Positions 9,566-17,601 are shown, numbered from the stretch's first letter. The stretch: DNA of 64,000 nucleotides from Acidocella sp. (GCA_027308685.1 DAIDEE010000014.1:1-64000), one strand, 5' to 3'. The notes: a model not told the origin generated them from the sequence alone. Numbers and translations: made by a program.

Positions 9566-10569
9566 AGATTGATGCCGCAAGGGTTGAGGCGTTTTTAAAA
9601 AACCCTGGTGCTGCCAATGTTGTATTGATTTATGGCCCGGATGGCGGGTTGGTGGCTGAGCGGGCGCTGGCGCTGGTGAAGGCGGTGGTGGGCAGCACTG
9701 ATGATGCGTTTAATTATGCCGAATTGCATGAGGCGGGGCGTTTGCTGGAAGAGGCGAGCGCGGCATCATTGATGGGCGGGCGCCGGGTGGTGCGGCTGCG
9801 CGATGCTGGCGAGGCGGCTGTGAAGCCTGTTGAGGCGCTGCTGAAAACCGGGTTGGATGCGCTGGTGATTCTGGAAGGCGGTGAGCTGACCCCGAAATCG
9901 AAATTGCGGGCGTTGGCGGAAAAATCACCGGCGATGGCGTGCATCGCCTGCTACGCAGTGGATGCGGCGCGACTGCCGCGCGCGATGACCGAGCGGCTGC
10001 GGGCGTTAGGGGTAGCTATTGATAGCGATGCCGCGGCCTGGGTGGGGTTGAACCTGGTGGGGGAGGAAGGTGCGATCCGCCAGGCGGTGGAGCTGCTGTA
10101 TTTATATGCCGGTGAGACCCGGCGGCTGAGCCTGGCCGATGTGCAGGCGGCGTTGACCGACGGTGGTGAGACCTCGATGCAGGATGCCATTGACGCGACA
10201 TTGACGGGTGACACAGCGGGTGCGGACCGGGCGTTGGCGTTGGCGTTTGAGGCCGGGGAGTCGCCGGTGGCGGTGGTGCGGATATTGCTGGGCGAATTGA
10301 TGCGGCTGAAGGTACTTGCGGCGCAGATCTCGCCGGGGGATTCGATCTCGGAGGCGGTGGCGGGGCTGCGTCCGCCGGTGTTTTTCAAGCGGGTGCCGGT
10401 GGTGACCAAGGCGTTGGGGCTGTGGAGCGTGGCGGCGCTGACGCAGGCAATTACGGCGGCGCTGACCGCCGAGGCAGCGTGCAAAACCACCCATGTTCCT
10501 GATACCGCCTATTGCCGGCAGATGATGTTGGGGCTGGCCTCGCGCGCGCGTAATGCCGGGCGGCGTTGA
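9562..10569 (+). CDS. holA: DNA polymerase III delta subunit
   Basis: The delta subunit belongs to the clamp-loader complex and opens the sliding clamp during replication. The 335-aa protein begins [12 protein letters not shown] and has the AAA+-like fold expected of HolA, without a functional P-loop. Recognisable features are NVVLIYGPDGGLVAERA near the N-terminus, a SLMGGRRVVRLRDA segment near residue 75, and a C-terminal helical collar domain. The ATGA overlap with lptE and the conserved leuS-lptE-holA arrangement support the assignment. The next gene begins 17 bases before its stop, in a different frame. Confidence 0.94.
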   Translation: MKIDAARVEAFLKNPGAANVVLIYGPDGGLVAERALALVKAVVGSTDDAFNYAELHEAGRLLEEASAASLMGGRRVVRLRDAGEAAVKPVEALLKTGLDALVILEGGELTPKSKLRALAEKSPAMACIACYAVDAARLPRAMTERLRALGVAIDSDAAAWVGLNLVGEEGAIRQAVELLYLYAGETRRLSLADVQAALTDGGETSMQDAIDATLTGDTAGADRALALAFEAGESPVAVVRILLGELMRLKVLAAQISPGDSISEAVAGLRPPVFFKRVPVVTKALGLWSVAALTQAITAALTAEAACKTTHVPDTAYCRQMMLGLASRARNAGRR

Positions 10570-11230
10570 GGTGGCTGAGGATTGGATGGCGGAGGTTCCG
10601 GCACTGGCGGGGCTGGATGCGCCGGGCCGGGCGCTATTGGGCGCGCTGAGCCATGCGATGACGGCGCCTGCGGGGATGCGGGTGTTTGGCGAGGGCAGCC
10701 CGTGCCAGGCGTTTTTGATTGTGAGCTCCGGCCAGATACGGGTGTGCAAAACCGGCGAGACCGGGCGCGAAATTGTGCTGTACCGGGTGGGGCCGGGCGA
10801 GACCTGTATTGTGACAACCGCCTGTTTGATGACCGGCACCGATTACGATGCCGATGGGGTGGCCGAGAGCGATATTGTGGCGCAGGCGCTGCCGTTGCCG
10901 GGGTTTATGCGTTTGCTCGCGCAGTCCGCCGGGTTCCGGCAATTCGTGTTTGCGGCCTATGGGGCGCGGATCGCTGATTTGCTGCTGCGGATCGAGGAGG
11001 TGGCGTTTGGCAAAATCGACCAAAGGCTGGCGGCAATGCTGGGCGAGCGGGCCGATGCGCATGGGCTGCTGGCGATGACGCATTACGACATGGCGGTGGA
11101 GCTGGGCACGGCGCGGGAAGTGGTGAGCCGGCAGTTGAAGGAATTTGAGCGCAATGCCTGGGTGCGGCTGGGGCGTGGGCAGATGCAACTGACGAATGCC
11201 AAGGCGCTGGCGGCGCTGGCGCAAAAATAA
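10553..11230 (+). CDS. Crp/Fnr family transcriptional regulator
   Basis: This 225-aa protein has an N-terminal cyclic-nucleotide-binding-like beta-barrel (about 20-120), a long dimerisation helix, and a C-terminal winged helix (about 150-215) with the recognition segment ELGTAREVVSRQLKEFE. The sensor domain holds four cysteines, including two in GETCIVTTACLM, a motif shared by a Crp/Fnr group often found beside small DUF2892 membrane proteins. It lacks the N-terminal Cys cluster of classical FNR. I infer redox, NO or sulfur sensing rather than cAMP binding, but this is not shown by the sequence. It overlaps holA by 17 bases and sits upstream of a DUF2892 gene with dyads between them. Confidence 0.85.
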   Translation: MPGGVEVAEDWMAEVPALAGLDAPGRALLGALSHAMTAPAGMRVFGEGSPCQAFLIVSSGQIRVCKTGETGREIVLYRVGPGETCIVTTACLMTGTDYDADGVAESDIVAQALPLPGFMRLLAQSAGFRQFVFAAYGARIADLLLRIEEVAFGKIDQRLAAMLGERADAHGLLAMTHYDMAVELGTAREVVSRQLKEFERNAWVRLGRGQMQLTNAKALAALAQK

Positions 11231-11240
11231 TGTTGCGATG

Positions 11241-11255
11241 TGTGACTAGATCACA
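11241..11255. promoter_or_regulatory. Candidate Crp/Fnr-type operator
   Basis: The sequence TGTGA-CTAGA-TCACA is an inverted repeat with five-base arms and a five-base centre, just after the Crp/Fnr gene and about 55 bases before the DUF2892 start. It resembles the Crp consensus, which has a six-base centre, so the spacing is one base short. Binding by the neighbouring regulator is an inference. Confidence 0.4.
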
Positions 11256-11268
11256 GACATCGCGGCAG

Positions 11269-11297
11269 GCCTATCGTATCGCGATGAAACGATAGGC
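11269..11297. promoter_or_regulatory. Inverted repeat before DUF2892 gene
   Basis: GCCTATCGT (11269-11277) pairs perfectly with ACGATAGGC (11289-11297) across an 11-base loop. It lies between the Crp-like dyad and the ribosome-binding region of the DUF2892 gene, so it could be a second operator or a 5'-leader hairpin. Its function is unknown. Confidence 0.4.
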
Positions 11298-11311
11298 AAA
11301 GGAACCTAAAA

Positions 11312-11500
11312 ATGATGAAGAACGTGGGTGGACTTGACCGGATTTTGCGGGTGACCGTGGGGTTGGTGCTGATTATTGCGACCGGGCTGCATGCGCTGCC
11401 GGTGTGGGGTTATATTGGCGTGGTGCCGTTGATGACCGGGCTGATCGGCTGGTGCCCGGCCTATATGCCGTTTGGCATTAAAACCTGTAGCACGAAGTAG
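11312..11500 (+). CDS. Small DUF2892 (YgaP-type) membrane protein
   Basis: The 62-aa product starts MMKNVGGLDRILRV, has two hydrophobic segments (about 12-28 and 32-48), and ends with the family-typical GWCPAYMPFGIKTC. DUF2892 modules occur alone or fused to rhodanese domains (YgaP) and are often linked to sulfur or redox stress. The two C-terminal cysteines are conserved in the family. The AGGAACC stretch before ATG 11312 serves as the ribosome-binding site. The Crp/Fnr gene and two dyads directly upstream suggest local regulation. The molecular function is not established. Confidence 0.8.
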   Translation: MMKNVGGLDRILRVTVGLVLIIATGLHALPVWGYIGVVPLMTGLIGWCPAYMPFGIKTCSTK

Positions 11501-11529
11501 CGACCGCCGCCCGCATCGGGCGAACCAAG

Positions 11530-11988
11530 CTACAGGGCCTCGTGCGTGTGCGGCGGCGCATCGGGCGCGTGGTGGTGGCTGTGCGCGGTGAGCCGCAGCG
11601 GCACGATGTGCAGATTGGCGTGACGGACCCCGCGTTGGGCGGTGAGTTCGTCCGCCATTTTTTTGATCGCATCGATGGGGCCGCGCAGGATGGACACTTC
11701 CAGGCAGCTTTCATGGTCGAAGTGGACATGGGTGGTGGCGATGCCGAGGTCGTGGTGGTCGTGCTGGGCGTTGACCAGGCGCTGCGCAAGGTCGCGGGTG
11801 GAATGGTCGTACACATAGGTAAGCGTGGCGACGCAGGGGGCGCGGCCGGCGGTGGCGTAGTCGTTTTTGGCGGCCTCGCGCACCAGCTCGCGGATGGCTT
11901 CCGAACGGCTGGGGTAGCCGCGTTTTTCCACCAGGGCGTCAACCGAGGCGAGCAGGTCGTCGTCGATGGTGATGGTGATGCGTTCCAT
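11530..11988 (-). CDS. nikR: Nickel-responsive regulator NikR
   Basis: NikR is a ribbon-helix-helix repressor that binds nickel and shuts off nickel import. The 152-aa protein has the N-terminal RHH DNA-binding domain (about 1-45, beginning ERITITIDDDLL) and a C-terminal ACT-like metal-binding domain. The four square-planar nickel ligands of E. coli NikR, His76, His87, His89 and Cys95, fall at exactly the same numbers here. The C-terminal tail is His-rich (HSHHHAP, PPHTHE), beyond the core domain, and might add metal affinity. It is divergently transcribed from a nickel/cobalt permease with a perfect NikR operator between them. Confidence 0.96.
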   Translation of the reverse strand: MERITITIDDDLLASVDALVEKRGYPSRSEAIRELVREAAKNDYATAGRAPCVATLTYVYDHSTRDLAQRLVNAQHDHHDLGIATTHVHFDHESCLEVSILRGPIDAIKKMADELTAQRGVRHANLHIVPLRLTAHSHHHAPDAPPHTHEAL

Positions 11989-12086
11989 GGTCTGGCTCCG
12001 GCGGCTGGCGTTGGGGTATTCTGACCGGTTGCGGGGCGCGGTGCAATGTTCGTATGGCGGACGAAAAGTTCAATGATTGACGTGGG

Positions 12087-12114
12087 GTATGATGGATTGT
12101 AAAGAAGATCATAC
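12087..12114. promoter_or_regulatory. NikR operator, GTATGA-N16-TCATAC
   Basis: GTATGA (12087-12092) and TCATAC (12109-12114) are separated by exactly 16 bases, identical in half-site and spacing to the operator known for E. coli NikR. It lies about 100 bases upstream of nikR and 23 bases before the permease ATG, so a bound repressor would cover the permease promoter or early leader. This also supports both neighbouring calls. Confidence 0.9.
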
Positions 12115-12137
12115 CAAACCCGGAGGGTATTGACCGT

Positions 12138-13199
12138 ATGTTGGCGCGTTTGCGGCATGTTTTGAGCGATAGCAGCCAGAGCCTGCGCGGCAAGATTACG
12201 TTGATGTATGTGTTTTTGGTGGCGGCGAACGTGGGCTTGTGGGGCGTGGCGGTTATCACCTTCCGGCATTACCCGGTGCTGCTGGGGACCAGCTTTTTGG
12301 CCTATAGTTTTGGGCTGCGCCATTCGGTAGATGCTGACCATATTGCCGCGATTGATAATGTGACCCGTAAATTGATGGGCCAGGGCCAGCGGCCGGTGGG
12401 CATTGGGCTGTATTTTTCGCTGGGTCATTCCAGTGTGGTGTTTGCGCTCTCTGCTGCGGTGGCGCTGGGCGCGGTGGCGTTGAAAAACCATTTCGGCGAC
12501 TTGCAGGCCTTTGGCACGATTGTTGGTACTTTGGTCTCGGCGCTGTTTCTGTTTGGCATCGCGCTGATGAATTTTATGGTGCTGGCGGGTATTTTCAAAA
12601 CCTTCCGGCGTGTCAAGGCCGGTGGCCTGTATGAGGATGAGGATTTGAACCTGTTGCTGGCCAAGCGCGGGTTTTTTGGCAGGATGTTTCGCGGGTTGTT
12701 TAAGCTGGTGGACCAGAGCTGGCAGATGTATCTGGTGGGGTTTTTGTTTGGGCTGGGGTTTGATACCGCCACTGAAGTGGGGCTGCTGGGAATTTCTGCG
12801 GCGGAGGCATCGCATGGGTTGCCGGTCTGGTCGATTATGGTGTTTCCGGCGTTGTTCACCGCCGGCATGGCGCTGATTGACACCACCGATAGTATTCTCA
12901 TGCTGGGTGCTTATGGCTGGGCTTTTGCGAAACCGCTGCGCAAACTTTATTATAATATTACCATCACCTCGGTTTCGGTGCTGGTGGCGGTGATTGTGGG
13001 CGGGCTGGAAACCTTGGGGCTGGTGCAGGGGGAGATGAATTTCTCAGGGCCATTCTGGCGGGCGATTGCTGGTTTGAACAATAATTTCGGCATGCTGGGT
13101 TATGTGATTATTGGAATCTTCATGGTGAGCTGGTTGGTTTCCGTGCTGGTTTATAAGTTTAATGGGTATGATGAGATTGAGGTGCGGGCGGCGGAGTGA
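12138..13199 (+). CDS. NiCoT-family nickel/cobalt transporter (HoxN/NixA type)
   Basis: This inner-membrane permease takes up Ni2+ and/or Co2+. The 353-aa protein has about eight membrane helices and the NiCoT signature RHSVDADHI (H-X4-D-H at His62, Asp67, His68), which forms the metal selectivity site. A second family signature, LGFDTATEVGLL, lies near residue 210, and a third, GMALIDTTDSILM, near 245. A strong GGAGG precedes ATG 12138. NikR and its operator directly upstream argue that nickel is the main substrate. No urease or hydrogenase genes are visible in the window, so the nickel user is elsewhere. Confidence 0.95.
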   Translation: MLARLRHVLSDSSQSLRGKITLMYVFLVAANVGLWGVAVITFRHYPVLLGTSFLAYSFGLRHSVDADHIAAIDNVTRKLMGQGQRPVGIGLYFSLGHSSVVFALSAAVALGAVALKNHFGDLQAFGTIVGTLVSALFLFGIALMNFMVLAGIFKTFRRVKAGGLYEDEDLNLLLAKRGFFGRMFRGLFKLVDQSWQMYLVGFLFGLGFDTATEVGLLGISAAEASHGLPVWSIMVFPALFTAGMALIDTTDSILMLGAYGWAFAKPLRKLYYNITITSVSVLVAVIVGGLETLGLVQGEMNFSGPFWRAIAGLNNNFGMLGYVIIGIFMVSWLVSVLVYKFNGYDEIEVRAAE

Positions 13200-13224
13200 G
13201 CCGGCTGCCCCTTACCTTATCCTT

Positions 13225-13596
13225 GTGCGTGGCGCGCTGGGCGGGCTTGTGGATGGCGAGCATTTTTTCGATGTTGTCGCCGAAGATATCACATATGAGG
13301 TTCTCCATGACGTTCCGGGTTGGCCTCGTGGTTTCCAGGGGCGACCCGAGCTGATGGAAAAGTTTTTGGGCTATGCCGGTAATATCGCGCTGCAGTCCGC
13401 TGACAGGCTGAGGGTCCACAAGACCGATAATGGCGGTGTTGTTGCGATCGAATACGAAGTTCACGGGACTATTTTGGCGACTGGCGTGACATACAATAAT
13501 CGGTTTTGCTCGATTATTACAATTGAAAACCGCAAAATTGCGCTTTGGCGGGATTATATGGACTCGCTGGCGGCCTGGAATGCATTAACGGCGTAG
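13225..13596 (+). CDS. NTF2-like / SnoaL-type small protein
   Basis: A product of about 123 aa resembles NTF2-like (SnoaL, ketosteroid-isomerase fold) proteins: FFDVVAEDITYEVLHDVPGWPR near the start (cited here only as a pattern of conserved Asp, Tyr and Pro-Gly-Trp residues), then GRPELMEKF and a C-terminal ENRKIALWRDYMDS strand. Such proteins are small enzymes or binding proteins with varied substrates. The frame is open back to 13162, inside the permease gene, so the true start is unclear; GTG 13225 is the first plausible codon after that gene, but no good ribosome-binding site precedes it. The N-terminus looks short by one helix compared with typical members, so a 5' deletion is possible. 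Confidence 0.5.
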   Translation: MRGALGGLVDGEHFFDVVAEDITYEVLHDVPGWPRGFQGRPELMEKFLGYAGNIALQSADRLRVHKTDNGGVVAIEYEVHGTILATGVTYNNRFCSIITIENRKIALWRDYMDSLAAWNALTA

Positions 13597-13912
13597 GGTG
13601 GATGACGTAGCGCTTATCCGCCTTACGCTGGTTGAGGTTTTCTGCCGTTCCCGCGGGAGCGGGACGCTCCCTGACGAGAGAAGATTCCCGCCTGCGCGGG
13701 AATGACGCATTAAAGCTATGGGAATGACGGGTCGAAGGCGGGGGAGTAATGAGTGGAGGGCCGGGAGGCTTTGTTTGACCTGGTTGCCGCCTTAAACTTG
13801 ACCTGAGGGCGTAGCTGGCGCAAAGGGGGGCTTGGACGTTGACGTCGTGCTGCGAGGGTTCGCACCACGGCGCGTTTTGCGTTGTTTTGGGCTTTTAGCC
13901 GGGGGTGTTTGC
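13597..13912. repeat. Gene-free stretch with REP-like palindromes
   Basis: No convincing gene is seen in these 316 bases. Near 13595-13632 there is a GTAGGGTGGATGACG stretch typical of dispersed proteobacterial palindromes. ATTCCCGC (13684-13691) and GCGGGAAT (13696-13703) form a hairpin with loop CTGC, followed by TGACG; a degenerate second half, GGGAATGACGGG, follows at about 13719. The same hairpin occurs upstream of leuB. The rest presumably contains the ffh promoter, which I could not define. Confidence 0.6.
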
Positions 13913-15307
13913 ATGTTCGACTCGCTGTCGGGCAAGTTTGGTGAGGTTTTTGATCGGCTCCGCCGCAGGGGAAGCCTGAGCGAAGCTGACGTGACCGAGG
14001 CGCTGCGGGAAATCCGGGTGGCGCTGCTGGATGCGGACGTCGCCCTTTCGGTGGTGAAGGACTTTATTAACCATGTCCGGGTGAAAGCCGTGGGCGCAGA
14101 GGTGCTGCGCTCGGTCTCGCCAGGGCAGATGGTGGTTAAAATCGTCAATGACGCGCTGGTGGCTGCCCTGGGCGGGACCGCCGTGCCGATTAACCTGCTG
14201 GCGCCATCGCCGATCCCTATTTTGATGGTGGGTTTGCAGGGTTCGGGTAAAACCACCACCTCAGGTAAGCTCGCGCTGCGGCTGAAGACCAAAGAGCGCA
14301 AGAAGGTGCTGCTGGCGAGCCTGGATACCCAGCGCCCCGCCGCGCAATTGCAGTTGGAGCAGTTGGCGCAGCGGGCTGAGGTTGTATCCCTGCCGATTAT
14401 TGCCGGGCAGAGCCCATTGCAGATTGCTCAGCGGGCGATGGATACGGCGCGGCGCGAAGTTTTTGACGTGGTGATTCTCGATACCGCCGGGCGCTTGTCG
14501 ATCGACATGGCGTTGATGGAGGAAGTGAAGGCCATTCGCCGGGCGGTGAACCCGGTAGAAACCCTGCTGGTGGTGGATGCCATGACCGGCCAGGACGCGG
14601 TGGCCACCGCCACGGCGTTCAACGAGGCGCTAGGGATTTCTGGCATCGTGATGACGCGCCTCGATGGTGATTCCCGCGGCGGTGCGGCGCTTTCGATGCG
14701 GGCTGTGACCGGCGCACCCATTAAATTGGTGGGCACCGGCGAGAAGCTGGATGCGCTGGATAATTTCGACCCCGAGCGCGTGGCCGGGCGGATTCTCGGC
14801 ATGGGCGATATCGTTGGGCTGGTGGAACGCGCGGCTGAAAATATCGACCAGGCGGAAGCCGAGAAATTGGCCAAGCGGATGGCCAAGGGCAAGTTCGACC
14901 TGGAAGATTATGCCAGCCAGCTCCGCCAAATTTCCAAAATGGGCTCGATGTCGGGCATTTTGGGCATGTTGCCGGGTGTGGGCAAAATTAAAAAACAGAT
15001 CGAGGATGCCAACCTTGATGTGACGATGTTCAAGCGCCAGGCCGCGATTATTGGGTCGATGACCAAGGCCGAGCGCAAGAACCCGGATTTGCTGAAGGCG
15101 AGCCGCAAGAAGCGGATTGCAGCGGGTTCGGGAACCTCCGTGCAGGATGTAAATAAATTGCTCAAGCAGTTTGATGACATGTCCACCATGATGAAGCGGA
15201 TGAATAAAATGGGCGGCCAGGCTGCGATGATGCAGCAGATGCAGGCCGCGATGAATCCCGGTGGCGGAGGCCTCCCAGGAATGCGAGGCGGGCGTCGTCC
15301 GTTTTGA
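13913..15307 (+). CDS. ffh: Signal recognition particle GTPase Ffh
   Basis: Ffh binds signal sequences of nascent membrane proteins and, with 4.5S RNA and FtsY, delivers ribosomes to the membrane. From ATG 13913 it is 464 aa. It has an N-terminal helical domain, the G domain with P-loop GLQGSGKTTT (107-116), DTAGR and TRLDGDSRGGAALS, and a methionine-rich M domain with SKMGSMSGILGMLPG and a C-terminal run of Met-rich residues ending PGMRGGRRPF. The frame is open upstream to 13832 but ATG 13913 gives the normal MFDSLSGKF beginning. It heads the conserved ffh-rpsP-rimM-trmD-rplS block. Confidence 0.97.
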   Translation: MFDSLSGKFGEVFDRLRRRGSLSEADVTEALREIRVALLDADVALSVVKDFINHVRVKAVGAEVLRSVSPGQMVVKIVNDALVAALGGTAVPINLLAPSPIPILMVGLQGSGKTTTSGKLALRLKTKERKKVLLASLDTQRPAAQLQLEQLAQRAEVVSLPIIAGQSPLQIAQRAMDTARREVFDVVILDTAGRLSIDMALMEEVKAIRRAVNPVETLLVVDAMTGQDAVATATAFNEALGISGIVMTRLDGDSRGGAALSMRAVTGAPIKLVGTGEKLDALDNFDPERVAGRILGMGDIVGLVERAAENIDQAEAEKLAKRMAKGKFDLEDYASQLRQISKMGSMSGILGMLPGVGKIKKQIEDANLDVTMFKRQAAIIGSMTKAERKNPDLLKASRKKRIAAGSGTSVQDVNKLLKQFDDMSTMMKRMNKMGGQAAMMQQMQAAMNPGGGGLPGMRGGRRPF

Positions 15308-15338
15308 AAACTTTTAATTTTTAACTGGAGAAAATACG

Positions 15339-15680
15339 ATGGCTGTAAAAATTCGTCTGGCGCGTGCTGGGGCTAAAAAGCGTCCGTTCTATCATATCGT
15401 GATCGCTGATGCGAACAGCCCGCGCGATGGCAAGTTCATTGAGCGGGTTGGCACCTATAACCCGATGCTGCCGGCTGACCATGCTGACCGCGTGACTTTG
15501 GTGACGGATCGTTTGACCCATTGGATTGCCAATGGCGCGCAGGCGACCGACCGGGTGGCGCGTTTTCTCGGCAAGGCCGGCTTGATCAAGATGCCGGTGT
15601 ATGCCGCGCAGCCGGTGCAATCCGCGCCGAAGAAGAAGGCGCAGGAACGCGCTGCTGAACGCGCGAAAGCTGCGGCGTAA
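15339..15680 (+). CDS. rpsP: 30S ribosomal protein S16
   Basis: S16 is an assembly protein of the small ribosomal subunit. The 113-aa product begins [20 protein letters not shown], the hallmark of the family, and continues with [15 protein letters not shown]. The C-terminal 25 residues are an Ala/Lys-rich extension ([16 protein letters not shown]) common in alphaproteobacteria. CTGGAGAA before ATG 15339 is a clear ribosome-binding site. It lies 31 bases after ffh and 10 bases before rimM. Confidence 0.98.
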   Translation: MAVKIRLARAGAKKRPFYHIVIADANSPRDGKFIERVGTYNPMLPADHADRVTLVTDRLTHWIANGAQATDRVARFLGKAGLIKMPVYAAQPVQSAPKKKAQERAAERAKAAA

Positions 15681-15690
15681 GGTCTTTTAA

Positions 15691-16203
15691 GTGAATGAGC
15701 GGTTGGTACTGATGGGCGTGATCGGCAAGCCACATGGCGTGCGGGGATTGGTGCGGGTGAATGCCTTCACTGAGGACCCGGCGGCATTGGCCGATTACGC
15801 GCCGCTGACCGACCGCACGGGCCGGACATTTGCGCTGGAATGGGTGATGGAGAATGTCGCTCAGCTTAGCGAGGTGACTGGGTCCACCAAGCGTAAAATC
15901 ACTGACCGCACTGAGGCGGAACGTTTGACCAACGTGGAACTGTTCGCGCCACGCTCGGCACTACCGGCAACCGATGAGGAGGAATTCTACCTCGCGGATT
16001 TGATCGGGATGAGCGTGCTTGGGGCGGATGGGGTGAAGTTGGGCAGCGTGGCGGCGGTGCATGATTATGGTGGCGGCACGAGTTTGGAGATTTCGCCGGG
16101 TGCGTTGCTGGTGCCGTTCACCAAGGCCGCCGTGCCGGAAGTGAATATCGCCGCGGGACATATTGTAGTGGTGCCGCCTGCTGAAGTGGTGGTTGCGCCA
16201 TGA
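15691..16203 (+). CDS. rimM: 16S rRNA processing protein RimM
   Basis: RimM helps mature the 3' domain of 16S rRNA and binds S19. The 170-aa protein opens with [20 protein letters not shown], the conserved RimM N-terminal barrel, and includes LTDRTGRTF and a C-terminal PRC-barrel region with [10 protein letters not shown] and [10 protein letters not shown]. It starts at GTG 15691 and overlaps trmD by four bases. Operon position between rpsP and trmD is as in most bacteria. Confidence 0.95.
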   Translation: MNERLVLMGVIGKPHGVRGLVRVNAFTEDPAALADYAPLTDRTGRTFALEWVMENVAQLSEVTGSTKRKITDRTEAERLTNVELFAPRSALPATDEEEFYLADLIGMSVLGADGVKLGSVAAVHDYGGGTSLEISPGALLVPFTKAAVPEVNIAAGHIVVVPPAEVVVAP

Positions 16204-16949
16204 ATGGGCATCAAGAAGATGCTCGCCTTCGCGCGCATGACGGTGTGGTCTGCTGGCGGGCGGATGTTCTCACCATTTTTCCGACCATGTTTCCGGGGCC
16301 GCTGGGTGAAAGCTTGGCGGGCAAGGCCCTGGAGGCCGGGAGGTGGTCGGTTAAAGCTACTGATATCCGGGAGTTTGGCCTGGGGAAGCATCGCAGTGTT
16401 GACGACACGCCGTTTGGTGGTGGCGCCGGTATGGTGATGCGGCCGGATGTGCTGGATGCGGCGATTGCCTCTGTTGCCGACGAGCGCCCACTGATCGTTC
16501 TCACCCCGCGCGGCGTGCCGCTTACCCAAAAGCGGGTGACCGAACTGGCGGCAGGACCCGGTGTGGTTTTGCTGTGCGGGCGGTTTGAAGGCATCGACCA
16601 GCGCGTGATTGACGCCCGCAATGCCGAGGAAGTCAGCATCGGAGACTACGTGCTCTCTGGTGGTGAAATTGCCGCACTCGCTTTGCTGGATGCCGCGGTG
16701 CGGCTGCTGCCCGGCGTGATGGGGGCAGCCGCCAGCGCCGATGAGGAGAGTTTTGCCACCCCCTTGCTCGAATACCCCCACTATACCCGCCCGGCTGTCT
16801 GGGCGGACCGGGCCGTGCCGGAAACCCTTACCTCCGGCAACCACCAGGCCATTGCCGCCTGGCGCCACGCTCAAGCCGCCGACATCACCAAAAACCGCAG
16901 ACCCGACCTTTATAACCAATATGTTGCATCTGGGGCGCAAGCCCCCTAA
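16200..16949 (+). CDS. trmD: tRNA (guanine37-N1)-methyltransferase
   Basis: TrmD methylates G37 of tRNAs next to the anticodon with S-adenosylmethionine, preventing frameshifts. The 249-aa product is a SPOUT enzyme: after about 20 unusual N-terminal residues it shows [18 protein letters not shown], the substrate motif [13 protein letters not shown], and the trefoil-knot cofactor site with [15 protein letters not shown] and [11 protein letters not shown]. The ATG at 16200 overlaps rimM; a later internal start near the ADVLTIF segment would match family length better but no ATG/GTG lies exactly there. Codon use changes within the gene from G-ending to C-ending around 16480. Confidence 0.96.
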   Translation: MNGHQEDARLRAHDGVVCWRADVLTIFPTMFPGPLGESLAGKALEAGRWSVKATDIREFGLGKHRSVDDTPFGGGAGMVMRPDVLDAAIASVADERPLIVLTPRGVPLTQKRVTELAAGPGVVLLCGRFEGIDQRVIDARNAEEVSIGDYVLSGGEIAALALLDAAVRLLPGVMGAAASADEESFATPLLEYPHYTRPAVWADRAVPETLTSGNHQAIAAWRHAQAADITKNRRPDLYNQYVASGAQAP

Positions 16950-16976
16950 ACACCTCGCCGAAAAGGACCTCTAACT

Positions 16977-17360
16977 ATGAACATCATTCAGACCATCAAC
17001 GCCGAGCAGATCGCGAAGCTGACCGAAGGCAAACCAATCCCCACCTTCGCCCCCGGCGATACGCTGCGCGTGTCGGTCAAGGTGAAGGAAGGCGAACGCT
17101 CGCGTATCCAGGCCTTTGAAGGTGTGTGCATCGCCCGCTCCAACCGCGGCATCAACTCATCCTTCACCGTGCGGAAAATCTCCTACGGCGAAGGCGTGGA
17201 ACGTATCTTCCAGCTGTACGCCCCCACCATCTCAGAAATCCACGTGATGCGCCGTGGCGATGTGCGCCGCGCCAAGCTGTACTACCTGCGCGGCCGCCGC
17301 GGTAAATCCGCCCGTATCGCCGAAAAAGCCCGCGAAGTTGAAACGCCGGCTGCTGAGTAA
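16977..17360 (+). CDS. rplS: 50S ribosomal protein L19
   Basis: L19 lies at the subunit interface of the ribosome. The 127-aa protein has the family core: [52 protein letters not shown] and [29 protein letters not shown] before ATG 16977 serves as ribosome-binding site. Codon usage is strongly C-ending, as expected of a highly expressed gene, and unlike most of its plus-strand neighbours. It ends the ffh-rplS block; several hairpins follow. Confidence 0.98.
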   Translation: MNIIQTINAEQIAKLTEGKPIPTFAPGDTLRVSVKVKEGERSRIQAFEGVCIARSNRGINSSFTVRKISYGEGVERIFQLYAPTISEIHVMRRGDVRRAKLYYLRGRRGKSARIAEKAREVETPAAE

Positions 17361-17370
17361 GGTTAAGTTC

Positions 17371-17530
17371 AGGGGGCTTTGCCCCCCGAACCCCCCACTA
17401 AGGGCTCGCCCTTAGAACCGACTAATTAAGGGTAAGAAAAGGGGGCCACTCGCAGGTGTTGAAACACCCAGGGGTGGCCCCCTTTTCTTACCCTTCACTA
17501 ATGGATTCCAAAGGCTCAGCCTTTGGCGGG
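17371..17530. repeat. Cluster of palindromes after rplS
   Basis: The gap between rplS and leuC (241 bases) is packed with hairpins. GGGGGC-TTT-GCCCCC (17373-17387) comes first and may end rplS transcription. CTAAGGGC and GCCCTTAG pair across a TC at about 17398-17415. A large perfect repeat follows (separate entry). CCAAAGGC and GCCTTTGG pair near 17508-17526. Short G/C-rich hairpins of this style are frequent in Acetobacteraceae intergenic DNA as far as I know. Confidence 0.65.
17428..17495. repeat. 22-bp perfect inverted repeat with nested hairpin
   Basis: Bases 17428-17449 are the exact reverse complement of 17474-17495. The 24-base loop contains GGTGTT-GA-AACACC, a second hairpin. The structure could act as a transcription terminator or as a dispersed mobile palindrome; it lacks a clean run of T after the stem. 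Confidence 0.8.
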
Positions 17531-17601
17531 GGCGTCATGCCGAAGGCGTGCATTCGCACGACGGGCAGAGCCCCTGGCCTTAACTAACTAAGGAGACGGC
17601 G

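Noticed and set aside
11478-12815. 445-codon minus-strand frame across nikR and the permease
   Set aside because: It overlaps nikR in another frame on the same strand and the permease antisense; the NikR ligand residues prove the other frame is used.
13597-13912. SRP 4.5S RNA gene next to ffh
   Set aside because: The conserved tetraloop and symmetric-loop sequence of the SRP RNA was not found in this gap.
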